Notes: generated from the sequence alone by a model not told the origin. A DNA stretch of 64,000 nucleotides from Procambarus clarkii (GCF_040958095.1 NC_091165.1:29964215-30028214), one strand, 5' to 3'. Shown: positions 1 through 12,447, counted from the first letter of the stretch. Translations and numbers: made by a program.

Positions 1-50
<50 letters not shown>
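1..50. repeat. (CA)n microsatellite, cut by window start
   Basis: Pure CA dinucleotide run that begins outside the window, so its full length is unknown. Confidence 0.97.
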
Positions 51-51
<1 letters not shown>

Positions 52-190
52 CTAACCAAGCAAAGCTTAACATCACATCTAAAAGATGATCAGAAGAGGT
101 ATCTCAAATTATTTCACTGAAAATAAAGTCAGGAAAGGTCGAAAATTCCAGTTCGACTAATTCAAAATTCCTGGAAACTTTCCTTATTAA

Positions 191-290
191 GACCTCTCAA
201 TAGCTTGGTCGATAGAGCTTCGCATGGAGTCAGCGGTTCGAGTCTCCTAGAACCCAGGTGAATAGAATCTCACTGAAAATTCCATGTGTG
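191..290 (+). mobile_element. tRNA-derived SINE remnant
   Basis: A box A-like stretch (TAGCTTGGTCGATAGAGC, 201-218) is followed about 17 bp later by a box B-like GGTTCGAGTC (235-244). That is the internal RNA polymerase III promoter layout of a tRNA head. The sequence after it does not fold as a complete tRNA, so this is a SINE head or pseudogene rather than a working tRNA gene. Confidence 0.5.
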
Positions 291-1213
291 AAGTATTGAT
301 TATAATTATGTAAGTTTATTTAAGACTATCGATAAGAAGATGGTTTAAAAACTTTTAATTTTCATTTATTTTCTCTTCTAACATTAAATTTCCAATAATA
401 TTTTGTATTAAATTTTGGGATATTGTTAAAGCTCCTTGAGAATAAAATAATGTATTATACCTTCCTAATTTATATTTTAGTCATGTTTATAAATATATAT
501 GTCTATATTAGTCATGTTAATAAAGTGATGGATTAATTATCAAAGAGGGGTAATTAGGGAGAGGGTAATTAGGGAGAGGGTAATAACCGGTTGCTAGATC
601 GTTCATAGATAAAAGAATTTAGAGGGGGGGGACGAGAGGTAAATTCCGCTTTTTAAATAGCTAAAGTTAAACAAAAAAAGAAATTTCACTTCTACAAACC
701 ACAAAACAGCCAGGCAAATTTTCCATGAAAATTTAACCAATGCCAACAAATTTAATCCAATTAATTATTGAATTTTAGGCACAGTCAAAAGGGAAGTTGA
801 CTCAAATGCCGGAAGGATTAATACACCGAGAAGTAAACCCAACTCATCGGTGTATAGTAAAGTTTACTATAGTTCTTAACTATATCCAGAAAGAAAAAAA
901 CTAAGGTATACTTTTTTGTTGATCAGTAAGCACACTTATGTCCTTAACAACCCTCCAGAATTTGATGGATCTAAAGCCCAACACTAAACCAAACTGAAAT
1001 TGTCAATTAAAATAAATTAAAAAAAATTAAGTCTCAATTAGACAAGCTCTTGACTCAGAATTATCGAAAGCCATTGTAGGTTACCCATTTGACAGGGTTA
1101 AAATATTTATAAAAACAAATTAATGTATGCTTTGTTCATGTGGTTCGATTTTTATCTAGTAATCGTGTTTTTAGATTTTAAAATTAATTCCTGTACATTT
1201 GTTATTCCAGAAT
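291..1213. other. AT-rich intergenic stretch
   Basis: No gene seen. The only internal structure is a short duplication of GGGTAATTAGGGAGA near 547-590 and a G run near 627. Confidence 0.7.
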
Positions 1214-1447
1214 AGATTGGAAGGTGAGTCTGGAGCATTCTCAACCATGGAAAGGTGAGTCTGGAGCAGTCTCAACCATGGAAAGGTGAGTTTGGGGCAT
1301 TTTCAACCATGGAAAGGTGAGTTTGGGGCATTTTCAACCATGGAAAGGTGAGTTTGGGGCATTCTCAACCATGGAAAGGTGAGTTTGGGGCATTCTCAAC
1401 CATGAAAAGATGAGTTTGGGGCAGTCTCAACCATGGAAAGATGAGTC
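1214..1447. repeat. 31-bp minisatellite, about 7.5 copies
   Basis: Units of 31 bp built on GGAAAGGTGAGTTTGGGGCA followed by TTCTCAACCAT. Units differ at a few positions (TCTGGAGCA or TTTGGGGCA; CATT or CAGT). AGGTGAGT repeats in every unit and looks like a splice donor consensus, but no exon context supports that. Confidence 0.93.
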
Positions 1448-1640
1448 CATCAGCTTCCCTTATTATCCACCAGAAGCCCTTATCATCCGCCAGTATATCA
1501 CCCGTCCGATGCCCTTATCATCCGTCAGTGGCCCTTGTCATTCGTCAACAATCTTTATCATCCGTCAGTAGATCTTGTCATCCATTTGAAGTCCTTATCA
1601 TCCGTCGCCTTACATGTAATCTTGCATCCATCATCCGGAG
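1448..1640. repeat. degenerate 20-21 bp repeat
   Basis: Recurrent CTTATCATCCGTCAGT-like units of 20-21 bp, decayed, beginning directly after the 31-bp array. The open frame at 1441-1650 is a translation of this repeat and not a gene. Confidence 0.7.
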
Positions 1641-1680
1641 CTGTTGTTAGCTGTGATTAATAACAATGACAACACTGACA

Positions 1681-1760
1681 AAATCCATTGGGGCAATGAG
1701 GTGACTCGAACCCGGGATCAGGGAACTCCCACCCCCACACCTTACCCCTGAACCATGTCT
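1681..1760 (-). mobile_element. tRNA-like SINE head
   Basis: The minus strand reads GATCCCGGGTTCGAGTC (box B, near 1702-1718) with a TTCAGGGGTAAGG box A-like region downstream on the plus strand. It is tRNA-like and most likely a SINE head fragment. Confidence 0.5.
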
Positions 1761-3533
<1,773 letters not shown>

Positions 3534-3737
3534 GGCCCAGAAAGGGCCCGGGTACAGGCCCAGAAAGGGCCCGGGTACAGGCCCAGAAAGGGCCCGGGTA
3601 CAGGCAGAGAAAGGGCCCGGGTACAGGCCCAGAAAGGGCCCGGGTACAGGCCCAGAAAGGGCCCGGGTACAGGCCCAGAAAGGGCCCGGGTACAGGCCCA
3701 GAAGGGGCCCGGGTACAGGCCCAGAAAGGGCCCGGGT
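3534..3737. repeat. GC-rich 23-bp minisatellite, about 9 copies
   Basis: Unit AGAAAGGGCCCGGGTACAGG plus CCC. Each unit carries overlapping palindromes GGGCCC and CCCGGG. It has no stop codon in any frame, and 23 is not a multiple of three, so long open frames appear in several frames on both strands (for example 3427-3798 plus and 3530-3751 minus). These are repeat translations, not genes. Confidence 0.96.
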
Positions 3738-3907
3738 ATCACAAAAGCCAAAGGATGTTTGGCTTTTGTGTTCCAGCAGATGTGGACTGCACCGCTGATA
3801 TACTTTGGGTAATTATGTAAGTGTAATTACTAAAGTTTAGTTAGAGGATGAGAGCTACTCTCGTAGTGTGTCGTGTTCATGGTACTCTTTGTCATATGAT
3901 GTTTTGC

Positions 3908-3929
3908 GTGTGTGTGTGTGTGTGTGTGT
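3908..3929. repeat. (GT)n tract at LINE 3' end
   Basis: Short GT run directly joined to the 3' end of the minus-strand LINE fragment. On the element strand it reads as an (AC)n tail. Confidence 0.9.
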
Positions 3930-4058
3930 AATCACCTAGTTGTGCTTGCGGGGGTTGAGCTTTGGCTCTTTAGTCCCGCCTCGCAATTGTAAATGAACTG
4001 GTGTACAGGTTCCTGACCCTATTGGACTCTATCATATCTACATTTGCCATTATGCATG
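3930..4058 (-). mobile_element. LINE 3' end (CR1/L2/jockey-type), 5'-truncated
   Basis: Read on the minus strand this matches the last 130 bp of the LINE at 29981-30562: GATATGATAGAG, then AGGCGGGACTAAAGAGCC, then CACAACTAGGTGA and an (AC)n tail. Only 3' UTR and the last few codons remain. It has GT/AC repeats on both sides in the same register. Confidence 0.8.

Positions 4059-4092
<34 letters not shown>
4059..4092. repeat. (GT)n microsatellite
   Basis: GT run directly abutting the 5' truncation point of the LINE fragment. Confidence 0.95.
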
Positions 4093-4095
<3 letters not shown>

Positions 4096-4144
4096 ATGTC
4101 ATAGTTATATGGGGTACCAGTCGGTGCCTGGGTCTCTCCAACAT

Positions 4145-4245
4145 TCACACACACACACACATTCTCCCCATCTCTATCCTCCCCCACACACTCCCCCCCC
4201 CCCCCCTTAAACCCCCACCCCCACACACCCACTGGGGAAGCACAG
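4145..4245. repeat. (CA)n and C-rich low-complexity tract
   Basis: A short CA run (about 4145-4160) grades into a C-rich tract with a run of about 14 C at 4192-4206. Low complexity, no coding potential. Confidence 0.85.
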
Positions 4246-4549
4246 GCGCTGTGCCTAAGCATAATCAAGGACATGCACCAATCACCGAACCGGAGCGCCA
4301 ACACAGCCCTTGTCAAACACACCTATTGGTTCTCGGAGAAGGGTGACGCCTTTTGCCATTTCTCGTAGAATTCTTTCAATGGAAGAGTGTGTTTAAGCTC
4401 CTCGTTATGAGAGAGGAAGCCAGGGGGAGGCTGAGTGTGTCGTCAGGCACCCGAGGGTATTTGGAGTTCAAAATTTTCATGCCTTGACTCCCATTATATA
4501 TGTCGATTTATTTGTTGTGGTCGCCAACCTGGGTGGGTAAATCGCTATA

Positions 4550-4672
4550 AAATTATTGCCATTCATACCGCAAACGCCTTTACAATCACCATCATCATTA
4601 CCACCGTCATTACAATCACTATCACCCTCCACCACCATCATCACTCCCTCCAACACCATCACCTATCGCTAA
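4550..4672. repeat. imperfect (ATC/ACC)n trinucleotide repeat
   Basis: Irregular mix of ATC, ACC and ACA triplets on the plus strand, giving His/Thr/Ile-rich frames with no other support. Confidence 0.75.
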
Positions 4673-4844
4673 TTTAACTATAATTAAGGCTACAAGCTTC
4701 ATAAAAAATCAGAACTGGATATTGAGTTATCCTTTAGATAATCTTGATCACCCAGACACTTCACGTCTCATGTGAGATGAGGCCAGACATGTGAGGGTGA
4801 CAATCAATCAATCTATTTATTGCCTTCTCCTCCTTCAATCATCA

Positions 4845-4920
4845 CAATCGACTTGAGAATGGTTCAGGATGGAACGAAACGTCGTCGTCCCTTCACTTTC
4901 TAGTGTGTAGTCTGGTCAAC
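4845..4920 (+). mobile_element. single copy of the GAAACG stem-motif repeat
   Basis: One arm of the repeat that forms palindromes at 27760, 45374, 45772 and 52476. It runs ACTTGAGAAT (4851-4860), a decayed 15-nt hairpin, then GAAACGTCGTCGTCC and TAGTGTGTAGTCTGGTCAAC. Probably a fragment of a Penelope-like element terminal region; that assignment is inference. Confidence 0.6.
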
Positions 4921-5050
4921 AATCAATTCATGTTTAGTGTGCAGGCAGACATGTGAGGTGAAGACAGGGATGAAGCCAGTTGAACCATCAGCTTCAATAC
5001 CATCATAAATATCATCTGTGACGTGTATAACCAGGTGAGTGAGCTTACCT

Positions 5051-5115
5051 GGCACTTGAGAATGAACCATGGAGGTTCGAAACGTTGTGTGTGCCTACCT
5101 GGCCTCAGGTGCACG
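5051..5115 (+). mobile_element. diverged copy of the GAAACG stem-motif repeat
   Basis: CTTGAGAAT (5055-5063), stem GAACC (5064-5068), loop ATGGA, stem GGTTC (5074-5078), then GAAAC (5079-5083). The stem sequence differs from the GGTCC/GGACC version but still pairs fully, while the flanking blocks are unchanged. Confidence 0.6.
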
Positions 5116-5227
5116 TCTGGCTAAGCAACAAGAACAGGTAAACAGGTAAATAATTCAGAGACGGAAAGTTTAATTATTCATTCGTGGAATCAACATCCTC
5201 TCGGAAAGGAGAAAGCATAATGTATAC

Positions 5228-5430
5228 TTGAAGGGTCCCGGTAGTACAGTCGGGTTCCTTCTCGATGCACAATCAAGAATTTTGGGTTCGAATCCCGATC
5301 GGGACAGAAATGATTGGGCTCATTTCCTAATGGGTCCTGTTCACCTAGTAGTAAATAGGTATTCAGGAGTTAGTTAGCTTGTTGTGGGGCTGCATCCTGC
5401 TACAGATTAAGTAATTCGACCTTGGAGGGG
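5228..5430 (+). mobile_element. SINE, type B
   Basis: tRNA-like head with box B GGGTTCGAATCCCGATC (about 5283-5299), then the body GGGACAGAAATGATTGGG and CACCTAGTAGTAAATAGG. The same body occurs at 19025, 45095 (minus) and 51209. Transcription by polymerase III and mobilisation by a LINE are known for such elements generally; no terminal duplication was identified. Confidence 0.7.
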
Positions 5431-6277
5431 TTAGAGGGAACCTATATAAAACCCTAACGTGTATGAATACATTCTGGCTTCCTGTCCCCCCGACACAATG
5501 AATTATTAATCATACATTATAATTGAAAATGTTTATACAGTGCTTAACAAAATGTTCCTATTCAAACTGCTGGTTGCAAACTAATTTGCAGATTAGTATG
5601 CATAAATGTAAGAGCTTTTATGTTAAGCATTGTGGGATTTGACTGCATAAAACAGCATTTTGTTTTAATAGGAAGACTTTCATTTTCGCTCGGTGAGGAA
5701 ACCAAACTCTGTTTAATAGTATTGAGATTCTTCATATGTTTTGATGAAGGTGTTCAATGCCTTCCCTGATCGCCTGCATCACATTCTCTAGCTAAAGGAA
5801 TACGAGAGAGCTGTACAATTTTCGTGGCTAAAAATATGAGTGATTGGTTTGATTAAATGTTTATGTATATCTGTAAAATAGAATTTCTTTTTGTTCGTCT
5901 CTTTGTGTGTCCGAGGTTGAAGACCAGATGCCTTGGGCTAGCCTCCTTAAGTTTTGAGGGTTCACTGATGATTGTATGGAGAGTGTCGAAGGAAGGGGGG
6001 AGACATCGGCAAACAAGCCCCAATCTTGTAAAATTCACTCAATATGAAATGTACTGCGCAAAATCCGTAGAGGTTATCGTTCGTTTAAATATTCTTGTAT
6101 TTTTATTACTCGCAAAACGAATGTTCAGATGACATATTTGTGTTCAGGGGCACAATCATTTGGTTACAATGATGAAGAGTTACAGAGTTCATAGTTACAG
6201 TGATGTGGGGATATAGGGAGAATATGTGTGGGGGTGGAGAGAGGGAGGGAGGGTGAGTGGGAGTGGAGATATATATA
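5431..6277. other. intergenic stretch, nothing recognised
   Basis: The part near 5890-5965 resembles 2305-2420 (an unclassified dispersed repeat). The rest is AT-rich and ends in purine-rich low complexity. Confidence 0.55.
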
Positions 6278-6580
6278 TATGGTCTGTGTGAGAGGAGCTA
6301 CACATGGCCTGTGTGAGAGAAGCTACACATGGTCTGTGTGAGAGGAGCTACACATGGTCTGTGTGAGAGGAGCTACACATGGTCTGTGTGAGAGGAGCTA
6401 CACATGGCCTGTGTGAGAGGAGCTACACATGGTCTGTGTGAGAGGAGCTACACATGGTCTGTGTGAGAGGAGCTACACATGGTCTGTGTGAGAGGAGCTA
6501 CACATGGCCTGTGTGAGAGGAGCTACACATGGTCTGTGTGAGAGGAGCTACACATGGTCTGTGTGAGAAGAGCTACACAT
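6278..6580. repeat. 25-bp minisatellite, about 12 copies
   Basis: Unit ACACATGGTCTGTGTGAGAG plus GAGCT. Variation is almost confined to GGTC/GGCC. Each unit contains an imperfect palindrome, ACACATGGTCTGTGTG. Confidence 0.96.
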
Positions 6581-6810
6581 GATGAAGTCTAGTGGGTTGG
6601 GAAAATGGTTCCAGTGATGCTTCTCTTTTTCTTCTGAGAAACTGTGAGCAAAATGCAACAATGCAATAATTCAAAGATACGAGGAACAGGCGGTGATGGA
6701 ATTCCGGTTTGAGAGGAAGGAAGCGCTTCGAGTGAACATTGAAAGGTAAGGGAATGGAGGCTTGGGAAAGGATCCGAGAATGTAAGGGAAAAGAGAAGCT
6801 AAGAAATGAC

Positions 6811-6813
<3 letters not shown>

Positions 6814-6874
<61 letters not shown>
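6814..6874. repeat. (GA)n microsatellite
   Basis: About 61 bp of AG dinucleotides. Confidence 0.97.
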
Positions 6875-6879
<5 letters not shown>

Positions 6880-7654
6880 CAGTATATTCCTTATTGACAG
6901 TATGTGACCAACCCTTCAAACCAGTTATTATTTCTTTATCAATATCAATATGGCGGATAGTTGCTGAGGCCAAAAATATGATCTGGATCAAGAATGAAAG
7001 AAATCCTTCTACCTACAACAAACACATTCCCGTAAAAGCTGGCATTTGAATGAACGATTTCCAAACGGGGCTTATCTCCCAGTATTTCCCCGAGTACTGA
7101 ATACAAACACTAAACCCACAAGCTGGGAAAAGGATTTTTTTTTTTAAGTGTTTGGCTGAAGGCCTATATATAAAACTTAAGACTCTAGATAACTTTTTTT
7201 TAGCGTCTAGAGGGTTATTAAGGTATCATGATTGTTTACTGACTGACTAACATGTGTACTTTAATCTGAACATATTCCAGTAAATATGGATTGATAAATG
7301 GAGTGCGCTTCTTTGAGACTCTTCCTGGGAAAAAGCATTGTAGGAGACTAGGTCTTATAACTTAGTGAAGGTAAAATATTAAATTATTATGCAATTAGCT
7401 AAGCAACAATTTTCCTAGAATCTTCAATAACGATAAAATCTAAAGTAATACAAAATTCAATATGAAAAAAAATACAAAACTCAGGTAATATTTACAGGTT
7501 TTTTCAATTAGAAGAAAAAGATTATTTTGTTTAGTGAGCTCATATGAAGAAAGGTTCAAGTCAGCAAGCTGAAAGTGAAGAACAAATTTAGCTTAAATTC
7601 TAAATAACATATTTCATGTCCAATTTTTTTTTAGACTTCTAACTCTCAGAACAG
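6875..7654. other. AT-rich intergenic stretch, nothing recognised
   Basis: No gene family or repeat recognised. It leads into the Penelope-like remnant, whose 5' boundary cannot be fixed. Confidence 0.5.
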
Positions 7655-7668
7655 CTTTAGCGTTAAGG

Positions 7669-8398
7669 TTTCCTACTGACGTCATCCAAAATTTCGTCAA
7701 ATTCTGTGTTGACTAATTCCTCTTTCAATGGTAAATATTTCTCTTTAACTTTCAGTGTTGCTATGAGTTCTCCTCTCTCTTCTGTTCTTGTTAACCTTTA
7801 TATGGAATACTTTTAAACTGTTCTTTCCACTAATGATACTCGTCGTTCTCTCTGGCTTCGTTATGTTCATATTTTATGCCACATATCTCTAGCCTTTTCC
7901 AGCTGTTCATCTCTCTAAACAATCTGGTTCCAGTCTGTTTCAAATATTTACTGAGAATATAATTTCCTACTTTCTTTTCCTAGATGTACACGTTAACAGC
8001 TTTGTGTTTGGGTTTTTTCGTTCGCCGTCTACTGTACTGTTCAGTTTTTTCGTTCGCCTGTACACAGTGTTATGTTCGTTCATTTCGTGTTCTAACCATC
8101 TATTTTCTGCCAAGAAAAGTGTTCTCGTCTTCCTCTTCCCCCGAGTCCAATGTATCATTGACCCCTCAGTTTCTTGATTCTGAAATTTATCTTTTTAACA
8201 AGGCATTCTCTCGCCTTGATTATCCCTTAAATGTTACCAACTGTGCTTATTCTGAAGCTAAAAGAGCTGCCTTAAACTTTCTTCCGACACTAAAAATACT
8301 GAACTGTGCTTTCACTTCCTATCTGAACTTAAAATTCTCCCTAATACTATCTCTCCTCTCGATATAAAACTCGCCTTTCGACAAACTCCTCGTAGTAA
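7669..8398 (+). pseudogene. Penelope-like reverse transcriptase fragment
   Basis: This encoded the polymerase that copies the element RNA into DNA at the insertion site. Visible pieces, in shifting frames: FPTDVIQNFVKFCVD (7669-7713); FNGKYFSLTF, then SVAMSSPLSSVLVNLYMEYF (7724-7813), which matches the family block GVAMGSPLSPVLANLYMEYF; WLRYVHIL (7853-7876), where the catalytic YVDD has become YVHI; FLDVHV (7977-7994); and KLAFRQT (8360s) near the end. A stop follows MEYF at 7814. Loss of the catalytic aspartates and the frameshifts show it is dead. Confidence 0.8.
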
Positions 8399-8422
8399 TT
8401 TAGTTCTCACTGTTCCTGAGTA

Positions 8423-8676
8423 GGGAGCCGGTCGGCCGAGCGGACAGCACGCTGGACTTGTGATCCTGTGGTCCTGGGTTCGATCCCAGGCGCCGGCGAG
8501 AAACAATGGGCAGAGTTTCTTTCACCATATGCCCCTGTTACCTAGCAGTAAAATAGGTACCTGGGTGTTAGTCAGCTGTCACGGGCTGCTTCCTGGGGGT
8601 GGAGGCCTGGTCGAGGACCGGGCCGCGGGGACACTAAAAAGCCCAGAAATCATCTCAAGATAACCTCAAGATAACC
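8423..8676 (+). mobile_element. SINE, type A, full length
   Basis: The tRNA-like head begins GGAGCCGGTCGGCCGAGCGG (box A region) with box B GGGTTCGATCCCAGGCGCC near 8477-8495. A body of about 170 bp follows (ACCTAGCAGTAAAATAGG, GGCCTGGTCGAGGACCGGGC). The 3' tail is a repeat of CTCAAGATAAC. A nearly identical copy lies on the minus strand at 32183-32436. It is GC-richer than its surroundings and inserted into the Penelope-like remnant, so it is the younger element. Confidence 0.88.
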
Positions 8677-8821
8677 TTCCTCTCGATTTTCAATGCCTCT
8701 GGTGTACCTTGCATTTTCCCGTTCCTCGTGTCCTCTCCAATACTCTGGTGGAACTGGCCGTACTCTTTACGACAGACCTGAAGATCACACAAAGTATCTG
8801 CACACACACAAGCAGTGCTGA
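8677..8821 (+). pseudogene. GIY-YIG endonuclease fragment of the Penelope-like element
   Basis: NASGVPC and, in another frame, QYSGGTGRTLYDRPEDHTKY (from 8738) match the second half of the GIY-YIG nuclease motif of Penelope-like elements, where family members read Y-x-G-E-T-G-R-x-L-x-x-R-L-x-x-H. The conserved Glu and Leu have become Gly and Pro, and a stop follows at 8819-8821. The nuclease would nick target DNA for priming. It continues the frame-broken element that lies before the SINE. Confidence 0.75.
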
Positions 8822-8881
8822 GGAATTTGTTCCCATTTGTCGTTAGTGTATTTAATGAACGTGAAAGTGACATAGTTTATG

Positions 8882-9200
8882 GAATTGTTTATGTAGACTT
8901 GTGTTGCTGTTGTTAAATGAGTCGCTGATTGGGAAAGTTAAAGCCCACTGCATCAAAGGCCAAGAGGGAGGAGGCTGAGAGGAGATGAGAGAGAGGGGGA
9001 GGCTGTGAGGAGGTGTGAGAGAGAGAGGGAGGGAGGGAGCTGAGGAGCTGAGAGGAGGTGAGAGAGGGGGGAAACTGACAGGAGGGAATTGAAAGGATTG
9101 AAGAAGCATATAGGAGGAGAGCGGCTGAGATCAGAAAGGAGAAACTGCAAAGAGGGAAGGGAGATGATTGAGAGTCGAGTCAGAGGGAGAGGCTGAGAGT
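8882..9200. repeat. purine-rich GAGG low-complexity tract
   Basis: From about 8966 to 9190 the plus strand is an irregular series of GAGAGG, GAGGAGGTG and similar units. Its minus-strand frames (Ser/Pro/Leu-rich) are artefacts. Confidence 0.8.
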
Positions 9201-10036
9201 CCTTAGCCTACTTTTAAGGTCCGAGGTCGAATATAAGATGTTACTATAGTGAATTCAGTGTTATTACTCTTGCGGACTGAATTTCTACAATAATCGTATT
9301 CAATTCCACATATGTTTTTTGTAGGTGTTGTGCTTTTCTACAAGTACTGTCACACAACACTTCATTGCCTTAGAGATTAATGCAAATAACCTGATTTGAA
9401 CTAAGATCATACTGAGAAAAAAACAATTACAGCTGCCCTATTTATTTAAATATACACAACCCATATCAATAATATTTTAATTTGACATAAAATCGGTTTT
9501 GAATGTTTATTTTTATATTTTGAGGGGAAAATTATAAACATTATGTAAAGTGAATAGTTTTGCATCGCTATTAAAAAATCACTTGCTGTTCATACATCGT
9601 CCAAAGCGATATATATATATAATATATCGCACATGAATTTTAATCTCCTGGCATAAGAAGCAAATTGACTTACGTTCCACTCCCTCCGTGAAGGGAATTT
9701 TAAGTGAAGCCTCGCAGGAAAGTTTTGGTGCATAAACTGATTAATTTTTTGATACAGTATGTATGATGTGAGATTCATGTGGGTATACATAGCCTGGTAA
9801 AGCTCTGGCCAGGCTCTGTGGTGGCCAAGGTTTGGCCCGTTTCTCGACCAAATACATTCACATGACAATCAAATTCATATATCATTAAACAGCGCTTCTT
9901 CGGGTTTGCTTTAATATATGATTAACAACTTTGCATAATAAAGTTAAGCAGAGATTATATCTTCATCCCCAAACAAGAAAGCTTTTCAGGATTCAGTGTG
10001 ATGAAGGCTGCACAGAATTTCTAACAAAATATAAGA
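9201..10036. other. AT-rich intergenic stretch, nothing recognised
   Basis: A short self-complementary GCGATATATATATATAATATATCGC occupies roughly 9606-9630. No gene recognised. Confidence 0.6.
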
Positions 10037-10205
10037 CTCACAGACTGACCATCAGATTAGCTTCCTCACAGACTGACCATCAGATTAACTTCCTCACAGA
10101 CTGACCATCAGATTAACTTCCTCACAGACTGACCATCAGATTAACTTCCTCACAGACTGACCATCAGATTAACTTCCTCACAGACTGACCATCAGATTAA
10201 CTTCC
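10037..10205. repeat. 28-bp minisatellite, about 6 copies
   Basis: Units CAGACTGACCATCAGATTAA plus CTTCCTCA. A decayed continuation with CAGACTGACC/CAGACAGAC words runs to about 10380. Confidence 0.94.
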
Positions 10206-10403
10206 ACACAAACAGACTTACAGACACAAAGCCTCACCGTCGGTTTTACAGACACTTTGATTGACCTTCTGACTTCTAGATATTCTGACTGACGGTCAGA
10301 GTAGCAGACACTCAGACTGACCATCAGAATAACAGATATGCACACTGACAATCAGACAGACACAGACTGGCTATCAGAGAAACATACGCACACACGCACA
10401 TAT

Positions 10404-10404
<1 letters not shown>

Positions 10405-10466
<62 letters not shown>
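10405..10466. repeat. (CA)n microsatellite
   Basis: Pure CA run of about 62 bp following an interrupted CA leader. Confidence 0.97.
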
Positions 10467-10469
<3 letters not shown>

Positions 10470-10689
10470 TGACTATCAGTCTCCCCCAAACAAAATGCCA
10501 AACTCGAATTTCCATTTATATCCCCCAAAACATTTTTTGTATATTTTTTCACAACATTGTTACGTCAATCCCAAGTGCTTGATTTGCATTTCCATTTTTA
10601 ATTCCGAACAGAAACACTGCACATAGTTGTGTAGTTAGGAAGCAAAACTAGATGTGTCAGCCCCCCAGCGATGTCAAACTCACTTGCTG

Positions 10690-10815
10690 AGCGTGTGAAT
10701 GATGTTCATTGATTGTGATTAATGTGATTGATGTTCATTGATTGTGAATGATGTTCATTGATTGTGATTAATGTGATTGATGTTCATTGATTGTGATTAA
10801 TGTCATTGATATTCA
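10690..10815. repeat. short TGATGTTCATTGATTG repeat
   Basis: Alternating ATGATGTTCATTGATTG and TGATTAATG words, about five cycles, irregular spacing. Confidence 0.8.
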
Positions 10816-11299
10816 TTATCAAATCAAATTCATTATCGCCGTCACTTTCCTGAGTCAACTTGAGTCATTGCTCAACAAACACGCTTTCTTCTCATCATGT
10901 GAATATTTTCTTGATTCGGAATTAATGTTTAATGAGGGGAAAATACTTTTTCTTTATTAATTAAGCTATGGTATAAAAAAATAGTCGATTTTTTGTTACA
11001 AATTTTCGAACTGTATCGTCCCCTCGGGCTCTGTACTATTTCACATTCAGACTTAGGGGCACTGTTTGGATACAGGAAAACGCAACCATGTAACAAAAGC
11101 TGTGAATTCACGCTGATTACAGTTCAAAAATCTATAAACTACAGTCGGTTCCCAGTTCAGTGTTTATATCTTGAAAACCTTAACTTAAAGCTAGGTTATC
11201 GGTTAACTAAGATAACAGATTCAATTTATTACTAGAAATTTTAATCTATGTATCCTAGTTAACCGAGCTTAGCCTATTTAACATATTTTATTAATAAGA
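10816..11299. other. intergenic stretch, nothing recognised
   Basis: AT-rich, no repeat or gene recognised. Confidence 0.6.
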
Positions 11300-11583
11300 T
11301 AAAAGGACAACACTAGGAGACCCACAGATTAATAAACTAGGAGATCCACAGACTAATACATTAGGACATTCATAGACTAATACACTAGAACACCCACAGA
11401 CTAATACACTAGAACACCCACAGACTAATACACTAGAACACCCACAGACTTATACACCAGGAGACCCACAGAAATTCCCACAGACTAATACACCAGACCC
11501 CCACTGACTAATACCCTATGGCACCCACAGACTAATACCCTATGGCACCCACAGACTAATACCCTATGGCACCCACAGACACA
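11300..11583. repeat. 24-bp minisatellite, about 11 copies
   Basis: Units like CCCACAGACTAATACACTAG plus AACA. Two sub-variants occur in blocks: ACACTAGAACA in the middle and ACCCTATGGCA at the 3' end. Confidence 0.92.
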
Positions 11584-12214
11584 TGGATACAATTACAAAA
11601 TCGCTTGGATCACTTCATCATGCTAAAAAAAAGTAAATTTATATTAAAATATCAAAGTCTGTTTTTTTTTACCTTTACACAAATGGGGTAAATGAGCAGA
11701 CGACTAATTAATGTTAGTAGGCAGAGAGCTTTTCCTTCCCATACCTCATGGTAAACTTTACCCTACTAGTTTCCCCTGGAATATGGTTTACCGGTAGTTA
11801 CTAAATTACTGATGGATAAACAGAGGCGAACAGTTACGGATTGGCGCCCAGTCAATCCTTCCTAGCTAGGCTCCATTACATTAATATTTATTCCGATAAA
11901 AACACATGACTTATGGTACTTAAGTTTTGAACGTGGATTGAACGCCTGAAGATAGCAATACAATGTTTCTTAGGAATGTAAGAGTTTAACATTTTCATGA
12001 ATTCTTTTTATAAACCTTTAAGTTGGTCTGTTTGCAAATACCTGCACCTGTAGTCGGGTTAGAGACCTCTACTTTCAAAGATCCAGATCTTGTGGCTATA
12101 ACTTGATCGGTAAGGTTATTGCTAGCCGCAGCTCGCAGGCTCAGAAAATTTCCATTAAAACTATAATGATCCGGCAATTCTTGAAGGAACTTTAAGTTCC
12201 TGTAAGTTCCTGCA
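11584..12214. other. intergenic stretch, nothing recognised
   Basis: No gene or repeat family recognised. Confidence 0.6.
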
Positions 12215-12447
12215 ATCTCATGACTTCTGATTGCGTCACGTGACCTCTGATTGCTTCACATATCCTCTGATTGCGTCACGTGAGCTCTAATTGCGTCACG
12301 TGAGCTCTAATTGCGTCACATGACCTCTGATTGCGTCACGTGACCTCTGATTGCTTCACATGACCTCTAATTGCGTCACATGACCTCTGTTTGCTTCACA
12401 TGACCCCTGATTGCGTCACATGACCTCTGATTGTGTTGCCTGATCTC
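12215..12447. repeat. 20-bp minisatellite carrying TGCGTCAC motifs
   Basis: About 11 units of TGACCTCTGATTGCGTCACG. Several unit junctions create TCACGTGA, an E-box core, next to a CRE/AP-1-like TGCGTCA. Variants replace CGTCAC with CTTCAC. Confidence 0.94.

Larger units (their letters stand above)
7655..8881 (+). mobile_element. decayed Penelope-like retroelement, split by a SINE
   Basis: Reverse transcriptase motifs are followed by a linker and a GIY-YIG endonuclease motif, the order that defines Penelope-like elements. The copy carries several frameshifts and stops. A SINE (8423-8676) interrupts the region between the two domains. The 5' end and the upstream half of the reverse transcriptase are not visible, so it is truncated or too diverged to see. 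Confidence 0.8.

Noticed and set aside
1214-1447. Repeated AGGTGAGT as a series of splice donors
   Set aside because: The motif repeats with the 31-bp minisatellite unit; no open exon precedes it.
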